From Arbacia lixula (lineage: Eukaryota; Echinodermata; Echinoidea; Arbacioida; Arbaciidae), in the NCBI GenBank assembly GCA_963669155.1, contig OZ022597.1, forward strand, positions 16,183,774 to 16,247,773: a stretch of 64,000 nt of DNA. The letters are read 5' to 3'. The notes below the pieces were generated by a model, which saw only the letters and a list, made by a program, of their open reading frames with translations, was not told where the DNA came from and ran no database searches. How positions within the stretch are numbered: the first letter of the stretch is position 1; every line of letters starts with the position of its first letter. Positions 1-10,916 of this stretch are shown here, in pieces. Made by a program: the position numbers and the translations under genes.

Positions 1-8
1 AACGCAGT

Positions 9-258
9 CTGCCCTACTCTCACAAAAGGAAGCAAGTGACAAATTATCTCAAATCTGGGTTCTTGGTATTCGTAGACTGTACCCAGCATTCCCTACCTAC
101 GGCCAAAATCTGGACAAGAAATGTTCATCTTGCTGCAAGATATTCAATCTAACATGATGTGGTGTTGCACTGATGCCAATGCAAGTGACAGAAACATTCT
201 GCTCATTTACAAGAAGAGTCTTTTTTGTTAGTTGCTTCCTTTTGTCAGAGTAGGGCAG
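9..258. mobile_element. MITE, CTGCCCTA family, copy 1
   Basis: Short inverted-repeat element of about 250 bp. The left end reads CTGCCCTACTCTCACAAAAG and the right end is its approximate reverse complement (TTTTGTCAGAGTAGGGCAG). The same sequence recurs at 1,082-1,313 and 44,841-45,089, and one end recurs at about 3,534-3,600. No open frame or transposase is present, so this is a non-autonomous DNA transposon. I could not define a clean target duplication, so the superfamily is open. Confidence 0.65.
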
Positions 259-269
259 CGCTAGCTCCT

Positions 270-905
270 CAATGCATCAAACAAAAGCTTCACAATGTCG
301 TGAGATTCTAATTGGTTCTTTTTCCAGGGGTAATGACTTCTCCCCCCCCCCCCCCCCCCCTCTCCACCACCTCCATCTCTCTTCCCCTCTTCCCATTCCT
401 CTTTCCTGTCTCGTCAATGCATCCTACACAAGCTTTACCAGGTCTTTAAATTCTACATGTAATTGGGTCATTTTTCCAGGGGTAATGAGTTCCCCCCGCC
501 CCCAATCTCTCTTCCCTTCTACCCATTCCTCTCTCCTGTCTCCTCAATGCATCCTAAATCTTGGATCCTCCTCTAGAAGGAATGACTTCTCCCCCCACCC
601 CCCTCCCCCCTCCCTCCCCCCCCCCCCCCCAATCTCTTTTCCCCTCTTTCTATTCCTCTCTCCTGTCTCGTCAATGCATCCTTCACAAGTTCCACCAGGT
701 CTTGAAACTCTAATTGGGTGTTTTTTCAATGGGGTAATGACGTCTCCCCCCCCCCCCCCATCCCTTCTCCACCACCTCCCATCTCTCTTCCCCTCTTCCC
801 ATTCCTCTCTCCTATCTCCTCAATGCATCCTACACAAGCTTCACCAAGTCTTGAAACTCTAATTGGGTCCTCTTCTAGGAGGAATGACTCCCCAGTCTCC
901 TCAAG
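270..905. repeat. C-rich minisatellite, about five diverged units
   Basis: A unit of roughly 125-150 bp is repeated, each beginning near a CAATGCATC motif (about 270, 415, 546, 671 and 821) and followed by an AATTGGGT..CCAGGGGTAATGA block and a long C or TC tract. Unit length varies because the C tracts differ. Long open frames across it are compositional artefacts rich in proline and serine. Confidence 0.8.
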
Positions 906-1081
906 CTGAACTCATTACCAGAACTCATTAACATTTAAAGGCAGAGGGTAGAAGTGATTAGGATTACGGGCCGTAACCAAGGCAGAACTATAATTATGCG
1001 CCATCATCAGATTCGCTCAAAACTTCCATGATTTTATGAAATCAGAATGCTATTCCATTGCTTACTGGTCTGACATTACAA

Positions 1082-1313
1082 CTGCCCTAGCTCTGACAAA
1101 AGGAAGCAAATGACAAATCACTCAAATCTGGGTTATTGATATTCTTAGATTGTACCCAGCATTCCCCACATAGTGCCAAAGTCTGGACAAAAAATATTAA
1201 TCTTTCTTCGAGATATTCAATCTAACACGATGTGGTGTTGCACTGATGCCAATGCAAGAGACAGACGCATTTTGCTCATTTACAAGAAGAGTCCTTTTGT
1301 GAGAGTACGGCAG
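1082..1313. mobile_element. MITE, CTGCCCTA family, copy 2
   Basis: Same element as at 9-258, with ends CTGCCCTAGCTCTGACAAAA and GTGAGAGTACGGCAG. The two copies bracket the C-rich minisatellite and the ~180 bp after it, and are in the same orientation. From 1,314 to 1,838 I see only a C tract followed by an A tract (about 1,455-1,490) and AT-rich DNA with no gene. Confidence 0.65.
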
Positions 1314-1838
1314 ACAAGCCCTTACCCTAAAATCACATTATGCAGCTTGTTTACCACACTACATTTCAAATAGATGGAAAGACATGATTGGTAACTGGTT
1401 ATAATGCACATCGCCTGGCATTGCTCCTTATGTACAATTGTACTTGTCTTCTCTCCCCCACCCCCCCCCCCCTCCCCCTTTAAAAAAAAAAATACATTCC
1501 AAGTTTAGTACCTACAATGTTTGCATCAAACCTCAGTTCAGAAAACAAGCCTTTACACTTGTTTTTTTTAGATCTGACAAATCTGTTTTGTTATATTACA
1601 AATACTTGGAATGATCAACAACTACATCTAGAGCCTGAAACCATTGTATGTAAGTCAAGATTTTGTTGCGAGTAAAACATACATTTATGTCATTGGAAAC
1701 ACTTTGCAAAATCTCACACCAGTCTGTTCGCCACCACTTATTAATGTACATGGACAATGTAGGCCCAGGGAGGTGTAATTGGTACTGTAGGCCTGAGAAC
1801 AAAACATACAAATTATGTCCAGTTGGGGCTTTGACGTA

Positions 1839-2071
1839 CACTCCAGCTCAAAGGAATTGGCATCGGGTAAAGGGAAAGGGAAGAAAGGGAAGGAGCCGCA
1901 GTTTTAAATCGCTGTATTACTTTGTCCAGTTCAGCATGAAACATGAACCTTTTTAGGCTAAAGCATCGTTTTTCATGCTGAACTGGACAAAATATATCGC
2001 GGTTTAAAACTGCAGCTCCTTCCCTTTCTTCCCTTTCCCTTTACCGATGCCAATTCTTTTGAGCTGTAGTG
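1839..2071. mobile_element. Palindromic MITE, CACTACAGCTC family, copy 1
   Basis: A 233 bp near-complete palindrome starting CACTCCAGCTCAAAGG and ending in the reverse complement, flanked on both sides by TA. The arms contain an AAGGGAAAGGGAAG tract, a GCAGTTTTAAA motif and TTTTGTCCAGTTCAGCATG. A TA target and CACT-type ends suggest a Tc1/mariner-type non-autonomous element. Four further copies lie at 3,794, 4,244, 5,441 and 10,917. Confidence 0.8.
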
Positions 2072-2073
2072 TA

Positions 2074-3793
2074 CCATGGAGTGGGTATTTCAGAACAGAT
2101 TGATTGAGCCTTTGTTTGCCAGGTTTACTGCTGATCTATGGAAGTTGTGTACATTACTGGTAACAAAATATATGGGTCATAAGCTATGTCCTGACTTTTA
2201 TCCAATCAGATAACAGGATTCTGAAAGAATGATGCATGCAGGTAAATTAAGCAGAAAGCCTCAAAGCACATTACACACAGCATCCATATCATATAGCATG
2301 GTTGTTCAATGACACACTGCATTCATTATGTGCAGTAGAGAGTGTGTGTGTGTGTACTTATTCAGGAGTGCGCTCTCTAAAGCCAATGGTGTATTGTACA
2401 CACTGCGCTTCCCATACAGTGCACAATAGGCATGCACTATGCACACACAAGCACACACACATGTACATCCAACTATTCTGTGCTTGTTGGCCAATAAATC
2501 TACTGTGCTGAGCCAATACACTGTACCCCATACACGTAGTGTAGACCTATGTAGTGTAGTGAATGTACACACTGTGATCACACTGTTGTGTCGTGAGTGC
2601 TGCAGTGTACCACATTATAAGTAGCCTACTGGTACCACAATATTGGATCCAATATCTGAAGGACTATCCAATAACATTGGACAAAATTGATGGATTGAAG
2701 GAAGTCTGGAGATTCTATACAGGCCATTGGACACCACCCTGAAATCACTGGTAAATCTGACATCACATTTTTCTCTTGCGATACAATTACAGAGCATTTG
2801 TCTAAGGAGGTGATGCATTGGATAGCTCAGCACATCGCTAGGAGCTTGTAGTGTGCATGGTGTATTGGATACTGTTAACAAGATCATTTATTGTGTGCAA
2901 TGTACATGTTTGTATAATAGTTGGATTACTTGTACAACATCTTCTTCTACAGAGTAGTGTACATTGTACTAAGCAATTAACTCTTCAATCTATAACATGA
3001 AAAGGTAAAGAAAAATTTCTTGTATGTATATGAACTATTTTTTAAAGTAATTATCAAATTAATAAAACAACAATTCCAACGGGGATCAGTGGGCTGAGCC
3101 TGGTTTTCCCCCATTCCCACTTACTCCACCATTTACCCCACCTTCAGCAGGTGGAATATTTACCCACATGTCGCACATTAGTATTTTGTATTCAAATTAA
3201 GATGCTTGAACACCTATTTACATGTAAGTATTTGATTTTATCATAAAATGGTCTAATTTTATCATAAAATGGTCTACTTAATGTGTGTGTGAAAAGCACA
3301 CTTTCACTCTTCCCTGTCTATTTGGTAAATGCCTGATTTGGTCTACTTACCCCACTTTACCCTACAGCAAAATTTTTGATACGATGCAATTCTTTGGCTC
3401 CTAACACACGTACATGTATGCAAATCTCTAGCGCACTAACCCACTTACAAAAGTTACAACAAGCACAGTTACTAAAGAGATTACAGGCTTACTCTGTAAG
3501 CAATGAAAAAAAAACAACATAAGAAGATACCATCTAAGAGTACCAATAACCCAGGTTTGAGTGATTTGTCACTTGCTTCCTTTTGTCAGAGTAGGGCAGC
3601 ATTGATCATTTTAAAACGAGGAAGCCGAATGTCTGGTAAATGTCTGCTGATCTCTTTCATCCTACATACATGTACGATACACACAATTAACATTCACAAT
3701 AAATGCTGTGCATGTAATGTGTGTGTGAAAAGCACACATTCACTCTTCAATGTCTATTTGGTAAATGCCTGATTTGCAAAGCTATTGAAACTA
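2074..3793. other. Gene-free stretch with short repeats and a local duplication
   Basis: I see no coding exon. There are GT/CA-rich tracts around 2,340-2,460 and a 16 bp palindrome ATATTGGATCCAATAT near 2,640. A direct repeat of about 58 bp (GTGTGTGAAAAGCACAC through GGTAAATGCCTGATTTG) occurs at about 3,282-3,340 and 3,718-3,776. Between the two copies lies one end (about 3,534-3,600) of the CTGCCCTA-family MITE. Confidence 0.55.
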
Positions 3794-4023
3794 CACTGCA
3801 GCTCAAAGGAATTGGAAAAAGGCAAAGGGAAAGGGAAGGACCCGCAGTTTTAAACCGCAGTATATTTTGTCCAGTTCAGCATGAAACATGATGCTTTAAG
3901 CCTAAAAAACATCATGTTTCATGCTGAAGTGGACAAAATATACCGTGGTTTAAAACTGCGGGTCCTTCCCTTTCTTCCCTTTCCCTTTCCCTTTCCCTAT
4001 GCCATTTCCTTTGAGCTGGAGTG
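3794..4023. mobile_element. Palindromic MITE, CACTACAGCTC family, copy 2
   Basis: About 230 bp palindrome with CACTGCAGCTCAAAGG at the left end and its reverse complement at the right, flanked by TA on both sides. Same arms as copy 1. Confidence 0.8.
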
Positions 4024-4243
4024 TAGCTGTGCTTACACTGAGCTGCACAGCTGCCATTAAAGGTTGCTAGGCTGTTAACAGGATGAAAACATGTTTCTTA
4101 AAAGGCTCTCTCTATCAAAACACAGTATGTTTCATACTGGGTTTTTTTACTGTTTGCCTTCCTCATTAGAAGAGGAAGTATTTCTTATCAAATACAAAAT
4201 AGTGCTCTATGGGATTGCTGTGTATTACTGGTGAAACATTATA

Positions 4244-4478
4244 CACTACAGCTCAAAGGAATTGGCATCGGTAAAGGGAAAGGGAAGAAAGGGAAGGAGC
4301 TGCAGTTTTAACCGTGGTATATTTTGGCCAGTTCAGCATGAAACACAATGCTTTAGCTTAAAAAGCATCATATTTCATGCTGAACTGGACAAAATATAGT
4401 TTTTATATACCGCGGTTTAAAACTGAGGCCCCTTTCCTTTCTTCCCTTTCCCTATGCCAATTCCTTTGAGCTGTAGTG
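4244..4478. mobile_element. Palindromic MITE, CACTACAGCTC family, copy 3
   Basis: About 235 bp palindrome flanked by TA, ends CACTACAGCTCAAAGG and reverse complement. It lies only about 220 bp from copy 2 and about 1 kb from copy 4, so this family is clustered just upstream of and inside the MADF gene. Confidence 0.8.
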
Positions 4479-4639
4479 TACACATGGCCGATGCAGAGTT
4501 AAAAGTGTATGACATGAATCTTACTTCCTTGTGCAAAGGGGACACCCCATAACGTCTCAAAATGGCACCTGAGTTTACGGCAAAACCCAACTGACAAGGG
4601 CTAAGTACTGCAATCTCCTAGCTCAGCCCCTGTGCATTT

Positions 4640-4896
4640 TGCTCTTTATTCTTGAACCATTCAGATTCCATTAAAAGAAAAGTCAATCCTAGAGTTAAAT
4701 TGGATTTAATTATAGCAGAAAAATGAAAGCAACTCATCAGTGAAAGTTTGAGAAAAATCCATCAAAGGATAAGAATGTTATAACTTTTAAAATTTGTGAT
4801 ATCCCTTGCGAGCTGCTCTCGAATATGTTGTGTGCTTTATGATTCCATTAATTGCCCTTTTTTTGTTTTTGGTGAAGGAATTAATTTTGTTCATAG

Positions 4897-4945
<49 letters not shown>

Positions 4946-5195
4946 CATGTGTCTAATGATATCAAGTGCACATATAAATACCTTTAAGAGAAAATTAAAA
5001 TTTTCCTAAAAATGAGCACACAATTTATAGCAGAGTAGCTCGCAAGTGACATCACAAAAATCAGAATTTTAAAATTAATGAACTCTCCTTTTTTTTAAAT
5101 CCTTTAATGGATTTTTGTCAAACCTACACTTCTTTGTTTCTTTCATGTTTCAGCTTCTATTATAGATAACCAACTTCACTGCAGGGTGGCTGGAT
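4640..5195. mobile_element. Degraded foldback element of the TTAA family, with (GT)n
   Basis: The left half contains GAAAGTTTGAGAAAAATCCATC and TTGCGAGCTGCTCTCG and the right half contains related sequence in reverse (GCTCGCAAGTGACATCACAAA, then ATGGATTTTTGTCAAAC). This is the layout of the intact element at 40,125-40,622. The centre carries a GT microsatellite at about 4,898-4,941. The ends are too worn to confirm the target site. Confidence 0.45.
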
Positions 5196-5229
5196 TTTTG
5201 TTTTCATCCTTTCTTGTTCCTCTACAGAA

Positions 5230-5377
5230 ATGTCACTGACCCATGAGGAAATCGAGTACCTCATCCAGTTTTATCGCGACCATGAAGTCTTGTACAACAA
5301 GGAGCACCTGGACTATAATGATCGGCTCAACAGAAAGGCGCTCATTGCAGAAGTCGCAGAAAAACTTGGGAAAACTT
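5230..5377 (+). CDS. MADF-BESS gene, coding exon 1
   Basis: Starts at ATG 5,230 just after a splice acceptor (ending 5,227) and ends at a GTAAGC donor in phase 1. Encodes the first 49 residues, the N-terminal half of the MADF domain. Confidence 0.88.
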
Positions 5378-8300
5378 GTAAGCAGCAACAGGGGCGACTA
5401 CTATCGAGTACTGAAGTAGTGTCACCAAACCCATTATGTACACTCCAGCTCAAAGGAATTTGCATGGGTAAAGGGAAAGGGAAGAAAGGGAAGGAGCCTC
5501 AGTTTTAAAGGGCCCCTGTCATCAAAATGTATGTTGACTTCTATTAATGCAACTTGATATGTATATAATAAAATCACTAACTGTTCAATGGAAATATGTT
5601 TCCTATATTTTAAAATAATTTTTCTTTATTTTTTCTCAGCACTGATAAGCCCCACCTCCAAAATATCCTCCAACTCAAGATTCCCCCTGTGACATCATCA
5701 GAGGTAGAAATTAGAAGGATAATAGACATAATTTATGCACAAACTAAACATTGCAATAACTACCCACAAGTGCTTATGATAGCATCACATAGCTAGCACA
5801 TTTCTGACATAAGGAAACAATTATTCCCACATGAAAGGTTGTTAGATGCTATTGTGTGAAGACATGTGATGCTCTTGTGGGCAGGTGGAGGTAGTCATTG
5901 CAATGTTTAATTTGTGCATAAATTCTGCTTATTATCCTGCTAATTTCTACCTTTGATGAAGTCAACATACATTTTGATGACAGGGGACCTTTAAACCGCG
6001 GTATATTTTGTCCAGTTCATGTAAAAAAAAAGCATCATGTTTCATGCTGAACTGGACAAAATATACCGAGGTTCAAAACTGCAGCTCCTTCCCTTTCTTC
6101 CCTTTCCCTTTACCTGTGCCAATACCTTTGAGCCGTAATGTAGGTCTCTGGTTTGAAGCAACATCCCTCTCAAGAGAGATTTTACTGGTCTAGCCTCGGA
6201 CAAGTCTCTGACACTCCTAACAAGAGTCACCACTGTCATCACTGCTGCTTGCTCTGCTCACATAGTTTAGAGCCAGTTGTCTTGACAACATGCTCATATA
6301 ACGACACACTTTGGTACTCTATGGTTTATTTATTCTGAAAATACTCTTATTAGTTGAATAATTGTGAATTAAGGCACTTTAAGTGGGCAACTGAAGGCAC
6401 AAGAAGGAATTCTAAGAGCTGTAAGACATGATCATTCCACAAAAAAGGGGTAGTTTTATAAATTTTCCCCAAGCGTCGACTGTAATTGGACTTCGAGTAT
6501 CTGAGATTAAGTTCCAAGTTTATTGACAGGGGGTGTACTGGAACTACATGTATGTGAACATGGTTCTCAAGTTTCACTGTACTGTTTCTTTTCTGACACT
6601 GTCTGTGCACTACATGTATACAGCGGAGAGCATCTTGGCTAAGATTGATGGGCTGCGGACCCAGTTCTCCTACGCCCTGCGGCGCTACCGGCTCAAGGGG
6701 GCTGCGGGCATCCCGCTGGAGAGGAAGTGGAAGTACTTTGACTCACTGGCTTTCCTGGAACGCCACATGAGCATCAGGGTGTTGTCTGAGGATCAGGAGG
6801 AGTATAATCAGGTCAGGGGTTAAATGGGTCATGTCAGACAAATAGGAGGTCAAAGGTCATGTATGTATGTTCTTTGAAGATCACAAGTATCATCAGGTTT
6901 AGGAGTTACGGAGATCATGGGTCTGGTCAGACAGACGGTAGATCAAAGGTTATAATTCTCTGAGGGTCAGGAGGAGTATCATCAGGTCAGGGGTTACAGA
7001 GTCAAGAGTCATGTCAGACAGATGATAGGTCACAGGTCATAGTTCTCTGAGGATCAGGAGTAGCATCAGGTCAGGGGTTACAGAGATCATAGGTCAGGTC
7101 AGACAAATGATAGGTCAAAGGTCATAATTCTGTGAGGATCTGGAGTAGCATCAGGTCAGGGGTTACAGAGATCATGGGTCAGGTCAGACAAATGATAGGT
7201 CAAAGGTCATATGTTGTCTGAAGATCACGAGGAGTATCATTCAATTCAATTCAATTTTATTTGTCATCAAAGTAAAAAAAAAACATCAAAATACAAAATA
7301 ATACACTTGAGAAATATCACAGATGACGGAGACATAAAAAAAGCACAAGGCTTGAGTGAGAAGGAGGCACCTTTAACCAACACTACATTTAACGGTATAA
7401 TATTACATCATAACACAATGTATGAGTAACAAAGGTACCAATCAGGACAGAGGTTACAGAGATCATGGGTCAGGTCAAACAGATGATAGGTCAAAGGTCA
7501 TGCATGTAGTTCTCTGAAGATCAGGAGTACCATCAGGTTAGGGGTTACAGAGATCATAGGATTTAACCAGGTCAGGTTGGGCAGATGATACAGTGTAGGT
7601 CAAATGTATATTGTATTCTGATCAGCAAGAGTGTTGACTTTAATCAGGTTGAAGGTCACTGAAATCAAATTGCTTGCTTACCTACAGGTCAATGTAGAGA
7701 CAATACCACTAATGTTATGGGCCAGGAAAAATTTGTGCACAATGTTATTTACACCAGGGGCCAGAATCTAAGGCACACATTTGTGCCTCACAGCTCGCAG
7801 GTGCATCCTGAATTTATAGGGTCTTCCGCACCATCAAACATATGCTTTTCACACTGGCAAAAACCTCAGTCCCGTACTAAAGGTGGGGCTAAGGGGGGTG
7901 GGGGGGGGGGGAGCTAAGGGGGGTACTAAGGATAGAACGTGGCTAAGGATAGTACGGGGTTAAGAAACCAAATGAGAAAGGGTAGTAGATATCTCAGATT
8001 GGCAGAACACAATATTAAGTTACACAAATGGCTTGCCAATCGTGTTTCTCTGCTTATTCTACTCTTCACACGGATTATCAGTGTTTTATTCCTCTATAAT
8101 GTTGACCTCTCTGTTTCAATATTGACAGGACGATGGGATGGTGGACTACTCATTCATCAATTACAACCCAGAGAACAAGGTACGTACTCATCAATCAATT
8201 CTCTTCTCTCCCGCAAAATCTTACACAGTTTACAGGCAGGATGCACAAGGGCAGTCAAAAGTCTTTAGAGGTTGACATCAATGCAGAATTCAGAATAATA

Positions 8301-9084
8301 ATTTAGAACTGAGCCTCACCAAATATGAGTTTGAACACAAATGGAATTATACTTTCTTAAAATAAGTCTCTTTTTTTTCATCAACGCTGAAGAGAATTCA
8401 ATCTCTTTCTCTTATTGTCCTATTTTTACCAAGATTTGATTTGGCTTATGTATCATTCCTTGTTGTTTCCATTTCTTTTGCTTTATTGCAGTTTACTTCT
8501 AACTTACATTCTCCCTATTCTTACAGGACATGTACGATGATAGAGACGACATAGTGGAAGTGATTGAGACGAAACCAATGCTGTCAGAGGACTATGAGCC
8601 GACCCCTACGCCACCTCAGCCTCCGCCCTCTCAGCCTCCGCCCCCTCAGCCACATCCACATGAAGCAAGGATACTGAGCTACCAGCACAGCGAAGCACCA
8701 ATGCATTACCGGCCCAGTGCAACGATAACTCACTATCACACGCAGAATGAAGCAGTGACGCAGCCGCACTCCAGCGAACCTGCAGCTGAATTTCCTTATA
8801 GTGAGACACTGACCACACCCTCTGGTCGAAAGAGGAAGCTGGTACCACCGAGAGAGAACTCGACCTTAAACGCTGACCTCCATCCACAAGCCACACACGC
8901 ACAAATTGAACCTATCCGACCACTCGAGCCAACTGAAGCCAGCGGACCGGTCCCACGAAGCAGTGATGACTGCGATGCTTTTGGCAGACTAGTGGCAGCG
9001 GAACTCCGAGGGATGAGTGCGCAGGAGAAGCTCGTCAAGAAACAACAAATCGTGTCAATTCTGTATGACTTTAACATTTCATGA
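5230..9084 (+). CDS. MADF-BESS domain protein, complete gene in four coding exons
   Basis: Exons 5,230-5,377, 6,624-6,811, 8,129-8,179 and 8,527-9,084 join in frame with GT-AG introns into about 314 residues. Residues about 8-98 form a MADF domain: a LIQFYRDHEVLYN start, an LNRKALIAEVAEKLG helix and an RKWKYFDSLAFL end. Residues about 155-174 are proline-rich, RKRK at 230-233 is a possible nuclear signal, and the last ~37 residues (CDAFGRLVAAEL onward) fit a BESS motif. MADF-BESS proteins (Adf-1 type) bind DNA through MADF and partners through BESS, so a nuclear transcriptional role is likely by family. An acceptor CTACAG ends 3 bases before the ATG, implying a non-coding 5' exon. An AATAAA at 10,460 is a possible poly(A) signal. 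The target genes cannot be read from the sequence. Confidence 0.88.
5441..6140. mobile_element. Palindromic MITE, CACTACAGCTC family, copy 4, split by another MITE
   Basis: Outer element flanked by TA (5,439-5,440 and 6,141-6,142). Its left arm runs to GCAGTTTTAAA-like sequence at about 5,508, is interrupted by the 5,509-5,990 element, then continues ACCGCGGTATATTTTGTCC. Lies in intron 1 of the MADF gene. Confidence 0.8.
5509..5990. mobile_element. TTAA-target foldback MITE nested in another MITE
   Basis: About 480 bp with terminal inverted repeats AGGGCCCCTGTCATCAAAAT and its reverse complement, extending about 30 bp. A TTAA lies on each side (5,505-5,508 and 5,991-5,994), and removing the element with one TTAA restores the host MITE sequence. 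TTAA targets are known for piggyBac and Kolobok elements. No transposase is present. Confidence 0.82.
6624..6811 (+). CDS. MADF-BESS gene, coding exon 2
   Basis: Acceptor TATACAG at 6,623; donor CAG|GTCAGG. Encodes the C-terminal half of the MADF domain, including RKWKYFDSLAFLERH, and ends in phase 0. The last ~30 bases and the donor are the founder of the minisatellite that follows. Confidence 0.88.
6779..7600 (+). repeat. Minisatellite seeded from the exon 2/intron 2 boundary
   Basis: A unit of about 83-90 bp is repeated about seven to eight times. It begins with the exon's own last bases (TCTGAGGATCAGGAGGAGTA), passes through the CAG|GTCAGGGG donor, and continues TTACAGAGATCATGGGTCAGG and AGGTCAAAGGTCAT. 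Later copies near 6,953, 7,039, 7,125, 7,210 and 7,507 still carry a CATCAGGT donor-like join. The array is broken at about 7,236-7,435 by a retroelement tail. Confidence 0.85.
7236..7435 (-). mobile_element. Short 3' tail of a non-LTR retrotransposon (antisense)
   Basis: Begins with (TTCAA)n followed by TTTTATTTGTCATCAAAG and an A-rich segment, the usual look of a 5'-truncated LINE tail seen from its 3' end. It interrupts the minisatellite: GAGTATCA on the left resumes as ATCAGGACAG on the right, giving a possible ATCA target duplication. No coding sequence remains. Confidence 0.55.
7845..7970 (-). repeat. TTAGCCCCGTACTA-family repeat fragment
   Basis: Contains GCTTTTCACACTGGCAAAAA, GTCCCGTACTAAAGG, a long G tract and several GGCTAAGG/GTACTAAGG motifs. 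The same motifs recur in SMPD2-like intron 3 at 58,490-58,945 and 59,870-59,910, partly in reverse orientation. It is an unclassified interspersed repeat. Confidence 0.6.
8129..8179 (+). CDS. MADF-BESS gene, coding exon 3
   Basis: A 51 bp phase 0 micro-exon (17 residues, DDGMVDYSFINYNPENK) between acceptor TTGACAG and donor GTACGT. It joins the MADF domain to the linker. Confidence 0.8.
8527..9084 (+). CDS. MADF-BESS gene, terminal coding exon 4
   Basis: Acceptor TTCTTACAG; stop TGA at 9,082-9,084. Encodes the proline-rich linker, the basic RKRK patch and the C-terminal BESS motif. Confidence 0.88.
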   Translation, partial: DMYDDRDDIVEVIETKPMLSEDYEPTPTPPQPPPSQPPPPQPHPHEARILSYQHSEAPMHYRPSATITHYHTQNEAVTQPHSSEPAAEFPYSETLTTPSGRKRKLVPPRENSTLNADLHPQATHAQIEPIRPLEPTEASGPVPRSSDDCDAFGRLVAAELRGMSAQEKLVKKQQIVSILYDFNIS

Positions 9085-9587
9085 TTTCTCTGACCTACTG
9101 CTAGTAGGGTCGCATCAATTCGGTGGATTAACAATAACGGTGTGCGGTGCGCCTCCTATCGATTGCAGCCGACAGGCCACTTTCCATCTTTGGGGTCGAC
9201 ATCTTAGCCTAGCACCAGTCTACAGCGCAGTGCCTAGCACCAAAATACACTCCCCATTGTGGTAAATGGATTATAAAAATGGCAGACTCAGCCTGTCTTT
9301 CGGCGAATACGGGTCGATGAACTGAAAAATGTACATATTGAACTGATTGCGGCATATTGTTTACTCTACATGTAGATAATTAAATGTACCTGAAGGTAGA
9401 GTATATTAGCTACATTGTAAGCACACTGCCATATATTTCGGTTTCGACCATTTCCCATGAGGCATTGCGTAAGTAGGCCTGTCTGCTGCAACCAAAAGGT
9501 GGCGCACCTCCCACCGTATTGTGATTCTACTGCATTAAGCAATGATAATTTATTTGCAGCTGACGTTTTCTGTTTCTCTCTGGCATA

Positions 9588-10008
9588 GGGCGTGTTTATC
9601 ATTTTTTCAGAATTAGAAACGCGTTTCCAAAGGCCTTTACGAACGCGTTTAAAAAAACTGTGCGTTTATCAACTCAATCGCCCAAGTCGAAAACCGGCCT
9701 TGTCACTCCACAGCTCTACTGTGCTGTTACACGTGCACTGTAGTACTAGTGTGCGATTGATGTGTTTACTCGGCGTTCACGTGGTTTAAAGTCATTTCAA
9801 AACAGCTTTGCGTTTATCTTGCTTCTCTAAACGTGTTTCTGGCTCAAACACGTTTAGGATCGCACAAATTTGTGTGTTTCAAAACAGCTTTCCGAACTCC
9901 ATAATCAAAACACCTTTGCGTTTATCAACTCCCTGAAATGCGTTTAAAAAAAACTTAAACGCGTTTGGAAACCTTAATTCTACCAAAAAAAAGTTGATAA
10001 ACACGCCC
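9588..10008. mobile_element. Harbinger-like MITE with GGGCGTGTTTATCA ends
   Basis: About 420 bp. The left end is GGGCGTGTTTATCA and the right end its reverse complement, with ATA on both sides (9,585-9,587 and 10,009-10,011). A 3 bp target duplication and GGG-type ends fit PIF/Harbinger. The interior has repeated ACGCGTTT and TGCGTTTATCAACTC motifs. It lies about 500 bp past the MADF gene stop, perhaps in its 3' UTR. Confidence 0.65.
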
Positions 10009-10011
10009 ATA

Positions 10012-10916
10012 ATGATGATACCAATGAGCCTAGAAACACACAGGGGGCTCAGGATACTGCAGCCCCTGTAAAACAAAATTCAACCTGATATACAGTGTAC
10101 ATGAATGACACAAAAAAAAATTGCACACAATTGTCTGGTGCTCTTCGTATGAAACTTACCATTATGTAACTCTGCAATCAATTGTTATTAACATGCTAAA
10201 ATCACTTGACAGCCAATCACACTCAAGGTTTCCATACAAATTGCCATTTTGTAGCAAAGATACTATCAATGGTGTGTATTAATGGGCCCTGATATTGAAA
10301 ATGATCACTTTGGTCTTCATAAGTTCATAGTTTTTTTCATACACAGTGTACAAAATGATTTTTAAGAAAAATTTGATATGAAAACTCAGCATTGTACAGT
10401 GTATTTGCATCTGTTGGTGTCCTGGATGTTTGATATGATACCTAGTATATGGGGAAAAGAATAAACGTACACTGATGGGCTTTCAAAAGATGCACTCTTT
10501 ATGCATTTCTTCCTAGTTTTTATCTTTTGTTTTTATAGAGAAACAAAGAAGAGACAAGAAGAAGAGAACTTCAGTTAGAGAGATTGAGAAAGTATGTGTG
10601 GCTGTGTGTGTCCATATACTCCCCCCCCCCCCCCTCCCCTTCCCCTGGAAACAATTGTCAGGGCTTGCCCGAAACGGTGGCCCAAATGCCAAAGGCCACC
10701 TGAAAACCCGTGTTGGGCCACCTGAATCTCTTAAATTGGTGGCCCAGTAATTTGCCTTAACACACTATCGTATACGACTATACGGGTAGGATACAAATAA
10801 ATATCTGGGCCACTTGATCATCAATTTGGCCACCTGAACCTCATGCTCCAGTGGCCCTGTTGGAAACCTGACAGTAAATATGCAAATTCCATGCATGCAC
10901 GCACACATGTACAGTA
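10012..10916. other. Downstream flank of the MADF gene, no coding exon seen
   Basis: AT-rich DNA with AATAAA at 10,460-10,465, a possible poly(A) signal, and a C tract at about 10,621-10,640. From about 10,660 to 10,870 the motif GGCCACCTGAA recurs in both orientations, a small internal repeat. No exon is recognised on either strand. Confidence 0.4.

Noticed and set aside
272..909. Long proline/serine-rich open frames
   Set aside because: They come from C and TC tracts in a minisatellite, overlap on both strands and have no domain or splice context.
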